This document shows, piece after piece, positions 39,677 through 48,007 of a DNA stretch of 64,000 nucleotides (the stretch's first letter is position 1; each line of letters opens with the position of its first letter). The notes beneath the pieces were generated by a model, which ran no database searches, had not been told where the DNA came from, and saw only the letters and a program-made list of their open reading frames with translations. The position numbers and the translations under genes were made by a program. The stretch comes from Streptomyces katrae (GTDB lineage: Bacteria > Actinomycetota > Actinomycetes > Streptomycetales > Streptomycetaceae): NCBI RefSeq assembly GCF_002028425.1, contig NZ_CP020042.1, positions 4,563,560 through 4,627,559 of the forward strand, written 5' to 3'.

Positions 39677-40333
39677 TCAGTTGCCCGCGACGTCCTTCAC
39701 GGCCACCGGGACCGGCGTCGAGCCCGACAGCAGCTCCAGGGTCAGGCCGGCCGTCGCCGGGGTCTCGATGAGTTCGGCGAGGACCGCGGCCACGTCGTCC
39801 CGGGTGACGCTGCCCGGCCCGGTGTGCGCCTCCAGCCGGACCAGCCCCGTGCCGGGGTCGTCGGTCAGCACGCCCGGGCGGACGATCGTCCACTCCAGGC
39901 CCAGCCGGGTCCGCAGGTGGTCGTCGGCCTCGCCCTTGGCCCGCAGGTAGGCGTCGAAGACCTCGCTCCCCTCGTGCCGGGCGTCCGCACCCATCGAGGA
40001 GACCATCAGGAAGCGGCGCACGCGGGCCCGTTCGGCGGCGTCGGCGAACAGCACCGCCGCCCCCCTGTCCACGGTCTCCTTGCGCGCCGGACCGCTGCCC
40101 GGGCCCGCGCCGGCGGCGAAAACCGCCGCGTCCGCGCCCTGCAGGATCCCCGCCACGTGCTCCACGGAGGCCGACTCCAGGTCGCACAGCACCGGTTCCG
40201 CGTCGACCTCGCGCAGATCGGCGCCCTGCTCCGGGTCCCGGATGATCCCCGCGACCTCGTACCCGCGCGCGGCGAGCAGGCGCTCCAGCCGCAGCGCGAT
40301 CCGACCGTGTCCACCCGCGATGACGATGCGCAT
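39677..40333 (-). CDS. NAD(P)-binding protein of the atypical SDR family
   Basis: This 218-residue Rossmann protein resembles YwnB/HSCARG-type atypical short-chain reductases. It has the dinucleotide motif GGHGRIA near the N-terminus, VMVSS-like MVSSMGADARHEG, and ATTTYRxKGEAD replaced by YLRAKGEADDHLR; LEWTIVRPGVLTDDPGTG is conserved. The function may be NADPH sensing or reduction; the substrate is unknown. It lies 54 bp upstream (on the minus strand, downstream) of nothing related: the amidohydrolase gene on the same strand precedes it. Confidence 0.8.
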   Translation of the reverse strand: MRIVIAGGHGRIALRLERLLAARGYEVAGIIRDPEQGADLREVDAEPVLCDLESASVEHVAGILQGADAAVFAAGAGPGSGPARKETVDRGAAVLFADAAERARVRRFLMVSSMGADARHEGSEVFDAYLRAKGEADDHLRTRLGLEWTIVRPGVLTDDPGTGLVRLEAHTGPGSVTRDDVAAVLAELIETPATAGLTLELLSGSTPVPVAVKDVAGN

Positions 40334-40387
40334 GTCACGACCGTACGACGACCCGGGCGCCCCCGCCCGCGAACGCCCGGCGAGCCC

Positions 40388-41842
40388 TCAGGGGCCGGGC
40401 TCCATCCGGCCCTGCCGGGGCAGGTCCAGGGCCACCGCGACCGCCGAGTCGCAGTACTCCCGTACGGCACTCGTCCGGGCTACCACCCGGCCCCGGTGGA
40501 TCACGATCCGGCTGTACGCCAGCGACAGCACCCCGGCGATCCGGTCCCCGCGCACGGCGAGCAGCTCCGCCGGGAAGCCGGCCTCCACCCGGACCTCCGG
40601 CAGGGCCATCGCCTCCCGGGCGGCGGCACTGACCGCGTCGTAGGCCTCGGCGGCGCGCAGCCCGCCCTGGGAGGCCAGCAGGTAGGCGGCTTCGAGGGGG
40701 TCGCCCCGCCCGACCGGGTTGCCCGCGTCCCGCAGCGCCCCGCTCCCGGCGGCGACCCGGACCCCGGCGGCGCGCAGCAGGCGCACGGGGGCGGTGCGCA
40801 GGCCGCGGCGCTCCAGGGCGGCGCAGTCGCCCTGCGGCAGGCAGGTGACCCGGACGCCGGCCGCGGCGAGCTGGTCGGCGGCGCGGGAGGCGGCGTCCAG
40901 CGGCAGCCGGGACAGGCCTCCGCAGGGGCCGATGGCCACCCCGGGCCGCAGCCCGCCGGCCATCGCCGCGAGCCGGGCGAGGCGGCCGGGGTCGTCCCCG
41001 TCCGTGTGCAGGTCCACGGGGCAGCCGTGCTCGGCGGCCAGCTCCAGGACCGCCTCGACGAAGCCCGTCGGGTCGGGGTCCAGGTCGGGGCAGCCGCCGA
41101 TCACCGAGGCGCCCATCTTCACGGCGTCGCGCAGCATCGCCAGCCCGTCGGCCCCGGCCACCCCGGTCAGCAGGCGGGGTACGGCCACCGTGGTGAGGTC
41201 GGTGAGCCCGCGCAGGGAGCGGCGGGCCTGGAGGGCGGCCTCCATCGGCCCCAGCCCGTGCACGTCCCCGATCCGGATGTGGGAGCGCACGGCGGTGGCC
41301 CCGTGCCCGAGCTGGAGCAGCGCCGCCTCGGTGGCCCGGCGCTGCACCTCGTCGCGGGCGTAGGAGACGGGCCCCTCGCCGTCGGCGGTCAGGGCGGTGT
41401 CCCCGTGCGCGTGCGGCTCGGCCGGGGCGGGCAGGAGCAGGTAGCCGCGCAGGTCGACCCGGGCCAGGGCGGGGGCCGGGAGGCTGCCCGCGGTCCCGAC
41501 GGCCTGGATGCGGCCGGCGCTGAGCCGGACGTCGACGGTGCGCCCGTCGGTGAGCCGGGCGCCGGTGAGCAGGAGCCCCGTGGCCTCGGGGGCGGGGCCG
41601 CCGGCGGGAGCGCGGCCCGGGGTGCGCCCCGGGCCCTCGGCCGGAGTGCGCCCCGGGCCTGCGGCCGGGCCCCGGGACGGGCCGCCGGAGGCCCGGGACG
41701 GACCCCCCGCCGACCCTTTGGGCGGGCCTCCCGCCGGACCCTTGGACGGGCCTGCGCCCGGGTTTCCGGCGGAGCCGCCGGAGGGGCCCCCGGCCGGGTT
41801 GCGGGGTGAGGGGGACGGCTGCTGCGGCTGGCTGTCGGACAT
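40388..41842 (-). CDS. amidohydrolase (cytosine-deaminase-like) with collagen-like N-terminus
   Basis: This 484-residue protein resembles cytosine deaminase/CodA-like amidohydrolases: the metal motif is His144-x-His146 in PHAHGDTA, the barrel His is in CPVDLHTDGDD, and GSGALRDAGNPVGRGDPLEAAYLL matches the late Asp strand. The metal-binding Asp typical of CodA (GHDD) reads GSGA, so the substrate and metal site may differ. The first ~85 residues are a Gly-Pro-rich GGPSxG/GPxRxP low-complexity region of collagen-like type, unusual for a cytoplasmic enzyme. The ATG at 41842 follows GGAG. Confidence 0.75.
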   Translation of the reverse strand: MSDSQPQQPSPSPRNPAGGPSGGSAGNPGAGPSKGPAGGPPKGSAGGPSRASGGPSRGPAAGPGRTPAEGPGRTPGRAPAGGPAPEATGLLLTGARLTDGRTVDVRLSAGRIQAVGTAGSLPAPALARVDLRGYLLLPAPAEPHAHGDTALTADGEGPVSYARDEVQRRATEAALLQLGHGATAVRSHIRIGDVHGLGPMEAALQARRSLRGLTDLTTVAVPRLLTGVAGADGLAMLRDAVKMGASVIGGCPDLDPDPTGFVEAVLELAAEHGCPVDLHTDGDDPGRLARLAAMAGGLRPGVAIGPCGGLSRLPLDAASRAADQLAAAGVRVTCLPQGDCAALERRGLRTAPVRLLRAAGVRVAAGSGALRDAGNPVGRGDPLEAAYLLASQGGLRAAEAYDAVSAAAREAMALPEVRVEAGFPAELLAVRGDRIAGVLSLAYSRIVIHRGRVVARTSAVREYCDSAVAVALDLPRQGRMEPGP

Positions 41843-42250
41843 CGCGCTCCTGCGGTGGCTCGGGCGGTTCCTGTGCCGTGGCCGCAGCCCGCGGCCCAAG
41901 ATCACGCAGCGTGCTCAGAGCCTAGGGTGCGGGGCTCCCGGGTTCGCGGAAGAGCGCAATAGTCGTACCGGTGTGGTGCCCACGCGCCTCGGCGCCCCCG
42001 GACGCGCCCCCCGCGCCACATCCGGCCGACGAGCCGGTCGCAGCCCCGCCGGTCGCCCCCCGCCCGGGCGCTGCCCCCGCCGGAGCCGCGTGGTCTGCGG
42101 TGCGGATGTGACCCCCGCCACAAAAGGGCCCGTATGTGCCGGGAGAAGGCTCCGGGAGCGATCAAGAAAGGCGGCCGCGGGTCTTCCGAGCCCAGTCCCC
42201 CCAAAGGATTTGGGCGATCGGCGCGCAACCGTGTAATGTCTTCCTCGCTC
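41843..42250. other. intergenic region before tRNA-Thr
   Basis: This 408-bp gap separates the amidohydrolase 5' end from tRNA-Thr. It holds no ORF with gene-like composition. The only clear signal is the tRNA promoter at its right end. Confidence 0.5.
42210..42239 (+). promoter_or_regulatory. promoter of the tRNA-Thr/tRNA-Met/rpmG unit
   Basis: TTGGGC at 42210-42215 and TAATGT at 42234-42239 are spaced 18 bp apart and end 11 bp before tRNA-Thr. Confidence 0.55.
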
Positions 42251-42323
42251 GCCCCAATAGCTCAGTCGGTAGAGCGTCTCCATGGTAAGGAGAAGGTCTG
42301 CGGTTCGATTCCGCATTGGGGCT
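42251..42323 (+). tRNA. tRNA-Thr (anticodon GGT)
   Basis: This 73-nt tRNA has the acceptor stem GCCCCAA/TTGGGGC and anticodon GGT at 42284-42286 in loop ATGGTAA. The T-arm contains GGTTCGATTCC. The discriminator is T; CCA is not encoded. Confidence 0.97.
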
Positions 42324-42371
42324 CTGGTGAGAGAGGTTCCCCGCCCTCGGGCGGGGAACGGATCTCATCAA

Positions 42372-42447
42372 AGCGGCGTAGCTCAGTCGGTAGAGCAAGC
42401 GGCTCATAATCGCTGTGTCACCGGTTCAAGTCCGGTCGCCGCTACCA
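42372..42447 (+). tRNA. tRNA-Met, elongator (anticodon CAT)
   Basis: The acceptor stem is AGCGGCG/CGCCGCT, with anticodon CAT at 42405-42407 in loop CTCATAA, and CCA is encoded (42445-42447). The first pair is A-T and the anticodon stem lacks the three G-C pairs of initiator tRNA, so it is the elongator form. Lysidine-type tRNA-Ile(CAT) is less likely. Confidence 0.93.
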
Positions 42448-42535
42448 CACCCAGTAGCCGATTGCGGGGTCGGTCTCCCGATCGGCTACTCTTTTATGCG
42501 TTCATCCGTCCCATAGTCCGTCAAGGAGCACTCAC

Positions 42536-42700
42536 GTGGCTGCCACCGACGTCCGCCCGAAGATCACGCTGGCCTGCGTGGAGTGCAAGGAGCGGAACTA
42601 CATCACCAAGAAGAACCGGCGTAACAACCCGGACCGCATGGAGATGAAGAAGCACTGCCCGCGCTGCAACTCGCACACCGCGCACCGCGAGACCCGCTAA
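42536..42700 (+). CDS. rpmG: 50S ribosomal protein L33, zinc-ribbon (C+) form
   Basis: This 54-residue ribosomal protein has both CxxC pairs (CVEC and CPRC), so it is the zinc-binding form. The GTG at 42536 follows AAGGAG. It is probably co-transcribed with the two upstream tRNAs and ends before a hairpin at 42731. In actinobacteria this gene heads the block leading to hadAB, secE and nusG. Confidence 0.97.
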   Translation: MAATDVRPKITLACVECKERNYITKKNRRNNPDRMEMKKHCPRCNSHTAHRETR

Positions 42701-42730
42701 TCACTGGCGAAGTCTCCGCATAGGCACCTT

Positions 42731-42770
42731 CACGAGGTCGTCCCCTTCTGGGGGGCGGCCTCGTGTCGTT
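42731..42770 (+). terminator. terminator after rpmG
   Basis: CACGAGG at 42731-42737 pairs with CCTCGTG at 42759-42765, with a partly paired G/C inner stem, followed by TCGTTT. Confidence 0.8.
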
Positions 42771-42820
42771 TCCGCACCGGTTCCTTGATCCGGAGCCCCT
42801 TCCACAGGAGGTAGTGAGCC

Positions 42821-43273
42821 ATGGCACTCGACCAGGCCTTCGTGGGGCGGACCTACCCGCCCACGCAGCCGTACGAGGTCGGCCGGGAGAAGATCCGCGA
42901 ATTCGCGGTCGCGGTGGGTGACGAGAATCCCGTCTACACCGACCCCGAAGCCGCCAAGGCGTTCGGTCACCAGGACGTGATCGCCCCGCCGACTTTCGTG
43001 TTCGCCATCACCTTCGCCGCCGCGGGCCAGGTCGTCCAGGACCCGCAGCTGGGCCTGGACTACAGCCGCGTCGTGCACGGCGACCAGAAGTTCGCGTACG
43101 TGCGCCCCGTGCGCGCGGGTGACCGGCTCACCGTGACCTCGACCATCGAGGCCGTGAAGTCGCTCGCCGGGAACGACATCATCGACATCCGCGGCGAAGT
43201 CCACGACGAGTCCGGCGAGCACGTGGTGACCGCGTGGACCAAGCTCGTGTCCCGCGCCCCCGAGGAGGCCTGA
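42821..43273 (+). CDS. hadA: (3R)-hydroxyacyl-ACP dehydratase subunit HadA-like (MaoC N-terminal family)
   Basis: This 150-residue hot-dog-fold protein has VGREKIREFAVAVGDENPVYTDPEAA and the APPTFVFAITF helix, matching mycobacterial HadA (the non-catalytic substrate-binding subunit). It lacks the Asp/His dyad, as expected for this subunit. One base separates it from the hadB gene. Streptomyces make no mycolic acids, so the pair probably serves fatty-acid synthesis or a related dehydration. Confidence 0.88.
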   Translation: MALDQAFVGRTYPPTQPYEVGREKIREFAVAVGDENPVYTDPEAAKAFGHQDVIAPPTFVFAITFAAAGQVVQDPQLGLDYSRVVHGDQKFAYVRPVRAGDRLTVTSTIEAVKSLAGNDIIDIRGEVHDESGEHVVTAWTKLVSRAPEEA

Positions 43274-43274
43274 G

Positions 43275-43703
43275 ATGACCGCGCAGATCCACTACGCCGA
43301 CGTCGAGGTCGGCACCGAGCTCCCGGCGGCGTCCTTCCCCGTGACCCGCGCCACGCTCGTGCGCTACGCCGGCGCCTCGGGCGACTTCAACCCGATCCAC
43401 TGGAACGAGAAGTTCGCCAAGGAGGTCGGGCTGCCGGACGTCATCGCGCACGGCATGTTCACCATGGCCGAGGCGATCCGCGTCGTGACCGACTGGGTCG
43501 GCGACCCGGGCGCGGTCGTGGAGTACGGCGTCCGCTTCACCAAGCCGGTCGTGGTCCCGAACGACGACCAGGGTGCGCTGATCGAGGTCACCGCCAAGGT
43601 CGCGCAGAAGCTGGACGACAACCGCGTACGGGTCGACCTGACGGCGATGAGCGCAGGGCAGAAGGTCCTGGGCATGTCCCGTGCGGTGGTCCGGCTGGCC
43701 TGA
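43275..43703 (+). CDS. hadB: (3R)-hydroxyacyl-ACP dehydratase subunit HadB-like (MaoC)
   Basis: This 142-residue catalytic partner has the hydratase-2 motif SGDFNPIHWN with Asp37 and His42, followed by VIAHGMFTMA. Together with HadA it forms the heterodimer that dehydrates 3-hydroxyacyl-ACP. The pair precedes murB and secE in related genomes, but here a TetR/MFS module lies between. Confidence 0.9.
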   Translation: MTAQIHYADVEVGTELPAASFPVTRATLVRYAGASGDFNPIHWNEKFAKEVGLPDVIAHGMFTMAEAIRVVTDWVGDPGAVVEYGVRFTKPVVVPNDDQGALIEVTAKVAQKLDDNRVRVDLTAMSAGQKVLGMSRAVVRLA

Positions 43704-43806
43704 CCGGCCACCTGACGACGGGCCGAGGCGCGGGGCCACCCCCCCGCGCCCCCGTGCCCTCTCCGCCTCCCCCTCCGGCTCCTCCTCCGCCCTCGCACAC
43801 AGCCCC

Positions 43807-43836
43807 TTGACTTAGTTAGTGATTGAGTACTAACTT
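43807..43836 (+). promoter_or_regulatory. tetR promoter with embedded operator
   Basis: TTGACT (43807-43812) and TAACTT (43831-43836) are 18 bp apart; transcription would begin near 43843, giving a leaderless mRNA at the ATG 43844. Between them lies the palindrome AGTTAGT (43814-43820), 8-bp spacer, ACTAACT (43829-43835), ideally placed to block RNA polymerase. Confidence 0.75.
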
Positions 43837-43843
43837 TCCATGC

Positions 43844-44434
43844 ATGGCAAGGATGAGTGCGGACGAGCGGCGCGAGAGCGTCATCCGCGCCGCGATCCAG
43901 GAGTTCGCGCGCGGCGGCTACCACGGGACCTCCACGGAGGCGATCGCCAAGCGCGTCGGGGTGTCGCAGCCCTATCTCTTCCGCCTCTTCCCGGGCAAGA
44001 AGGCCATTTTCCTGGCCGCCGCCGGGCGGTGCCTGGAGAGCACCCGCAAGGTCTTCGCCGAGGCCGCCGACGGGCTGCACGGCGAGGAGGCCCGCGCCGC
44101 CATGGGCGAGGCCTACGTCCGGCTGATCGCCGAGGACCCGGCGATGCTCCAGATGCAGCTCCAGATGTACGTCACCGTGGCCGCCGCCGAGGCCGCCGGC
44201 GACCACGAGCTCGGCGAGCTCGTACGGGCCGGCTGGCTGGAGCTGTGGGACACCGTCGGCATCCCGCTCGGCGACGTCCACCAGACCACCGCCTTCATGG
44301 CGCAGGGGATGCTCATCAACACCCTGTCCGCCATGGGGTTCCCCTCCGGCCACCGGATCTGGGACGGCTTCCCGGGCGACGTCGCCAAGGCGGCCGGATC
44401 GGTGCGCGCCCCGAGGGGCGGTCGCACGGCGTGA
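43844..44434 (+). CDS. TetR-family repressor
   Basis: This 196-residue DNA-binding repressor has the N-terminal HTH (about 8-55: RESVIRAAIQEFARGGYHGTSTEAIAKRVGVSQPYLFRLFPGKKAIF in two runs) and an all-helical ligand domain. It probably represses itself and the adjacent MFS exporter through matching GTTAGT-N8-ACTAAC operators. The ATG at 43844 fits the leaderless promoter; ATG 43853 is an alternative. The inducer is presumably an exported compound. Confidence 0.9.
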   Translation: MARMSADERRESVIRAAIQEFARGGYHGTSTEAIAKRVGVSQPYLFRLFPGKKAIFLAAAGRCLESTRKVFAEAADGLHGEEARAAMGEAYVRLIAEDPAMLQMQLQMYVTVAAAEAAGDHELGELVRAGWLELWDTVGIPLGDVHQTTAFMAQGMLINTLSAMGFPSGHRIWDGFPGDVAKAAGSVRAPRGGRTA

Positions 44435-44466
44435 GATGCGGGGCCGAACGCGGCCTCGCATCCGTC

Positions 44467-44497
44467 TGGCCTCGAAAGTTAGTCAGCAATAACTAAC
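44467..44497 (+). promoter_or_regulatory. MFS exporter promoter with TetR operator
   Basis: TGGCCT (44467-44472) and TAACTA (44490-44495) are 17 bp apart. GTTAGT (44478-44483) and ACTAAC (44492-44497) form an inverted repeat with an 8-bp spacer, identical in half-sites and spacing to the one before tetR, and overlapping the -10. Confidence 0.75.
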
Positions 44498-44516
44498 AAA
44501 CCATCCAGGGGGAAAC

Positions 44517-45959
44517 ATGACCCAGCAGAAACTCGGGCCGTCCGCGGTCTGGGCCCTCGTCCTCACCGGCGCCGCCGGCTTCATGGCAGCCCTCGACAAC
44601 CTCGTCGTCACCACCGCCCTCCCCGCCATCCGCGCCGACCTCGGCGGGAAGCTGGAGGACCTGGAATGGACGGTGAACGCCTACACGCTCACCTTCGCCG
44701 TCCTGCTGATGTTCGGCTCCGCCCTCGGCGACCGCTTCGGCCGCCGCCGGCTCTTCACCACCGGCCTCGCCCTCTTCACCGTCGCCTCCGCGGCCGCCGC
44801 CCTCTCTCCCGGCATAGGCCAGCTCATCGCCGCCCGCGCCGTCCAGGGCGCCGGTGCGGCGGTCATGATGCCGCTCAGCCTCACCCTCCTCACCGCCGCC
44901 GTCCCGGCCGCCCGCCGCGGCCTGGCCCTCGGGATCTACGGAGCCGTCACCGGCCTGGCCGTCGCCAGCGGACCCCTCATCGGCGGCAGCCTCACCGAGC
45001 ACGTCTCCTGGCAGTGGATCTTCTGGCTGAACGTGCCCATCGGCCTCGCCCTGATCCCCCTCGCCCGCCTGCGCCTCGCCGAGTCCACCGTCCCGGACGC
45101 CCGCCTCGACCTCCCCGGCACCCTCCTCATCAGCGGCGGCCTCTTCGGCATCGTCTACGGCCTGGTCAACGCCAACGCCCACGGCTGGACCAGCGCCCCC
45201 GTCCTCACCGCGCTCATCGCCGGCAGCGCCCTCGTCGGCGGCTTCGTCCGCCACGGCTTCCGCAACTCCGACCCCGTCCTGCCCATGCGGCTCTTCCGCG
45301 ACCGCGGCTTCCTCGGGATCAACCTCGCCAGCCTGCTGATGTACCTCGGCATGTTCGGGTCGATCTTCCTGCTCAGCCAGTTCCTCCAGGGCGTCGCCGG
45401 CTACTCGCCCACCGGGGCGGGCCTGCGCATGCTCCCCTGGACCGGCATGGGCATCGTCGTCGCCCCGCTCGCCGGGATCCTCTCCGACCGGATCGGCGGC
45501 CGCCCCGTCGTCGCCGCCGGCCTGACCCTCCAGGCCCTGGGCCTCGGCTGGTTCGCCCTCGTCCTGAGCCCCGGCGTCTCCTACGCCGCCCAGCTCCCGG
45601 CCCTCGTCCTCAGCGGGATCGGCATGTCCCTGTACTTCGCACCGGCCAACCACGTGCTCATGTCCACCGTGGCCGCCGCCGACCAGGGCAAGGCCTCCGG
45701 CACCAACAACGCCCTCCGCGAGGTCGGCGGCGCCCTCGGTGTGGCCGTCCTGGCCTCCGTCTTCTCCGCCCACGGCGGCTACCGGACCCCGCAGACCTTC
45801 ACCGACGGCACCGTCCCCGCCTTGTGGATCGGCGCCGCAGCCGTCGCCCTCGCCGCTGTCCTCGCCCTGCTCCTGCCCCGCGGGACCAAGCGGCCGTCCC
45901 CGGCCCCGGCCGCCGCCACCCCGTCCGCCCGCACGCCCGAGGTGACCGCCGCCAGCTGA
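44517..45959 (+). CDS. MFS drug exporter, DHA2 (14-helix, EmrB/QacA) family
   Basis: This 480-residue proton-driven exporter has about 14 helices. Motif A is GDRFGRRRLF, motif C GxxxGPxxGG appears as ASGPLIGGSL after helix 4, and LDNLVVTTALPAI is the motif D1 region with the Asp. AGGGGG precedes the ATG. Its operator matches that of tetR, so export is probably induced by the compound it removes. Confidence 0.93.
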   Translation: MTQQKLGPSAVWALVLTGAAGFMAALDNLVVTTALPAIRADLGGKLEDLEWTVNAYTLTFAVLLMFGSALGDRFGRRRLFTTGLALFTVASAAAALSPGIGQLIAARAVQGAGAAVMMPLSLTLLTAAVPAARRGLALGIYGAVTGLAVASGPLIGGSLTEHVSWQWIFWLNVPIGLALIPLARLRLAESTVPDARLDLPGTLLISGGLFGIVYGLVNANAHGWTSAPVLTALIAGSALVGGFVRHGFRNSDPVLPMRLFRDRGFLGINLASLLMYLGMFGSIFLLSQFLQGVAGYSPTGAGLRMLPWTGMGIVVAPLAGILSDRIGGRPVVAAGLTLQALGLGWFALVLSPGVSYAAQLPALVLSGIGMSLYFAPANHVLMSTVAAADQGKASGTNNALREVGGALGVAVLASVFSAHGGYRTPQTFTDGTVPALWIGAAAVALAAVLALLLPRGTKRPSPAPAAATPSARTPEVTAAS

Positions 45960-46089
45960 ATCCCAGCCCGCAATGTACTACCCAAACTCCCGCACGGCCC
46001 ATTACGATGCGTACGACTCAAGAGGCGCTGGCGCCCCTTACTCCCTGCGCGGCCCGATCTGGATCCGAACAAACCGAAGGAGCCCAGCC

Positions 46090-46488
46090 ATGCCCGACAT
46101 CCCCTGGATCGCCCCCACCGCCCCCGCCCCCGACGCCGAGGTCTACGTCATGGCCTCCCGCTTCGAAACCGCCACCCTCGCGGGCGCCTTCAAGTTCTTC
46201 CTCAAGGCACCCGGCATCATCGGCCAGATCCGCAAGGCCCCCGGCGCCCACGGCGCCGCCCTCCGCGCCCGCGTCTTCAGCCGGACCTTCCTCACCCTCT
46301 CCGCCTGGGAGGACCGCGACGCCCTCTACCGCTTCGCCCGCAGCGAGCCCCACCGCTCCAGCTCCCGCGCCGCCAGCGCGTACATGAAGGAGTCCGCCTT
46401 CACCTACTGGACCGCTCCCGCCCGCGAACTCCCCCTCACCTGGGCCGAGGCCGAGCGGCGTCTGGCCGAGCAGAAGCCGGGCCACTGA
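46090..46488 (+). CDS. DUF3291 (dimeric alpha-beta barrel) protein
   Basis: This 132-residue protein has the monooxygenase-like ferredoxin fold of DUF3291: DAEVYVMASRFE, GALRARVFSRTFLTLSAWEDR (in two runs) and HRSSSRAASAYMKESAFTYW. No catalytic residues are defined in the family. The start follows GAAGGAG. It lies 130 bp after the MFS gene, in which a candidate start region near 46020 may hold a promoter. The function is unknown. Confidence 0.75.
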   Translation: MPDIPWIAPTAPAPDAEVYVMASRFETATLAGAFKFFLKAPGIIGQIRKAPGAHGAALRARVFSRTFLTLSAWEDRDALYRFARSEPHRSSSRAASAYMKESAFTYWTAPARELPLTWAEAERRLAEQKPGH

Positions 46489-46520
46489 GTGCCCCGCCGG
46501 GATGCGAGGGGGACGGACCG

Positions 46521-46533
46521 TACTCTTGTCCAC
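46521..46533 (+). promoter_or_regulatory. -10 element for a leaderless murB transcript
   Basis: TACTCT at 46521-46526 ends 7 bases before the GTG at 46534, and no Shine-Dalgarno lies before that GTG, as expected for a leaderless mRNA. Confidence 0.5.
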
Positions 46534-47589
46534 GTGCAGGAACTCCACGACGCCCCCCTCGCCCCGCTGACCACCTTCCGCCTCGGCGGCCCCGCGGCCC
46601 GGCTGGTCACCGCGACCACCGACGCCGAGGTGGTCGAAACCGTCCGCGCCGCGGACGCGAGCGGCACCCCGCTGCTGGTCATCGGCGGCGGCAGCAACCT
46701 CGTCATCGGCGACGAGGGCTTCGACGGCACCGCCCTGCGCATCGCCACCACCGGCTTCACCCTCGACGGCACCACCCTGGAACTCGCCGCCGGCGAGAAC
46801 TGGAGCGACGCCGTCGCCCGCACCGTCGAAGCCGGCCTCGCGGGCATCGAATGCCTCGCCGGGATCCCCGGCTCCGCCGGCGCCACCCCGATCCAGAACG
46901 TCGGGGCGTACGGCCAGGAGGTCTGCGACACCATCACCGAGGTCGTCGCCTACGACCGCACCACCGGCGAGACCGTCACCCTGACCGCCGCCGAATGCGC
47001 CTTCCGCTACCGCCACAGCCTCTTCAAGGACCAGCCCGACCGCTACGTCGTGCTGCGCGTGCGCTTCGCCCTCGAGGACGCCGGCGGCCTCTCCGCCCCC
47101 GTCAAGTACCCCGAGACGGCCCGCGCCCTCGGCGTCGAGGCCGGCGACCGCGTCCCGGCCGCCGTCGCCCGCGAGACCGTCCTGCGCCTGCGCGCCGGCA
47201 AGGGCATGGTCCTCGACCCCGCCGACCACGACACCTGGTCCGCCGGCTCCTTCTTCCACAACCCGATCCTCACCGACGAGGCCTACGCCGCCTTCCTCGC
47301 CCGCGTCCAGGACCGCCTCGGCCCCGACACCGCCCCGCCCGCCTACCCGGCCGGCGAGGGCCGTACCAAGACCAGCGCGGCCTGGCTGATCGACAAGGCC
47401 GGCTTCACCAAGGGCTACGGCACCGGCCCCGCCCGCATCTCCACCAAGCACACCCTCGCCCTCACCAACCGGGGCCAGGCCACCACCGAGGACCTGCTGG
47501 CCCTGGCCCGCGAGGTCGTCGCCGGGGTCCACGCGGCCTTCGGCGTCACCCTCGTCAACGAGCCGGTGACGGTCGGCGTCCGCCTCTGA
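46534..47589 (+). CDS. murB: UDP-N-acetylmuramate dehydrogenase
   Basis: This 351-residue FAD enzyme reduces UDP-GlcNAc-enolpyruvate to UDP-MurNAc in peptidoglycan synthesis. FAD motifs are IGGGSNLVIGDEG (about 50-62) and GIPGSAGATPIQNVGAYGQE (110-129). The catalytic Ser239 is in SAGSFFHNP and the C-terminal Glu in NEPV. The GTG at 46534 is preferred to the longer frame from 46489 because it begins the family N-terminus (VQELHDAPLAPLTTFRLGG) and sits 7 bases past a -10 element. Confidence 0.95.
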   Translation: MQELHDAPLAPLTTFRLGGPAARLVTATTDAEVVETVRAADASGTPLLVIGGGSNLVIGDEGFDGTALRIATTGFTLDGTTLELAAGENWSDAVARTVEAGLAGIECLAGIPGSAGATPIQNVGAYGQEVCDTITEVVAYDRTTGETVTLTAAECAFRYRHSLFKDQPDRYVVLRVRFALEDAGGLSAPVKYPETARALGVEAGDRVPAAVARETVLRLRAGKGMVLDPADHDTWSAGSFFHNPILTDEAYAAFLARVQDRLGPDTAPPAYPAGEGRTKTSAAWLIDKAGFTKGYGTGPARISTKHTLALTNRGQATTEDLLALAREVVAGVHAAFGVTLVNEPVTVGVRL

Positions 47590-47590
47590 G

Positions 47591-48007
47591 ATGAACTGCC
47601 CCCTGCACGGGGCCGGAACGGACCCCACGCGCCTCGTGGGACGCCAGATCAGCCGGGTCGTCGCCTCCTGGCACATCTGCGAGGGCGAGCGCTCCGAGGC
47701 CCCGCTCGACGTATGGCTGATCGACAGCGCCGGCGAGTCCACCCGCATCACCACCGGGTCCGACTGGTGCCTCATCGTCGAGTCCGCCGCGCCCCACGAG
47801 CCGTACGACCTGGGGGAGTGGGGCCGCATCGAGGTCGGCGAGGACCTCGGCGAGCACCCGTTCCTGCGCCACGTCGGCCAGACCGTCGAATCGGTCGCCG
47901 AGTTCGCCCTGCCCGAGCAGGGCCGCACCCACCTGGAGATCGGCTTCCCCGACGGCCGCCGGGTACGGGCCGACTGTCACGAGGGCGACCTGCGGCTCAC
48001 CCGCTGA
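47591..48007 (+). CDS. conserved hypothetical protein
   Basis: I do not recognise a domain in these 138 residues. It begins MNCPLHGAGTDPTRLVGRQI and is predicted to be all-beta and mildly acidic, with four Cys (3, 30, about 61 and 130). It starts one base after murB ends, so it is probably co-transcribed, and overlaps the convergent adenosine deaminase gene by 11 bp. Confidence 0.6.
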   Translation: MNCPLHGAGTDPTRLVGRQISRVVASWHICEGERSEAPLDVWLIDSAGESTRITTGSDWCLIVESAAPHEPYDLGEWGRIEVGEDLGEHPFLRHVGQTVESVAEFALPEQGRTHLEIGFPDGRRVRADCHEGDLRLTR

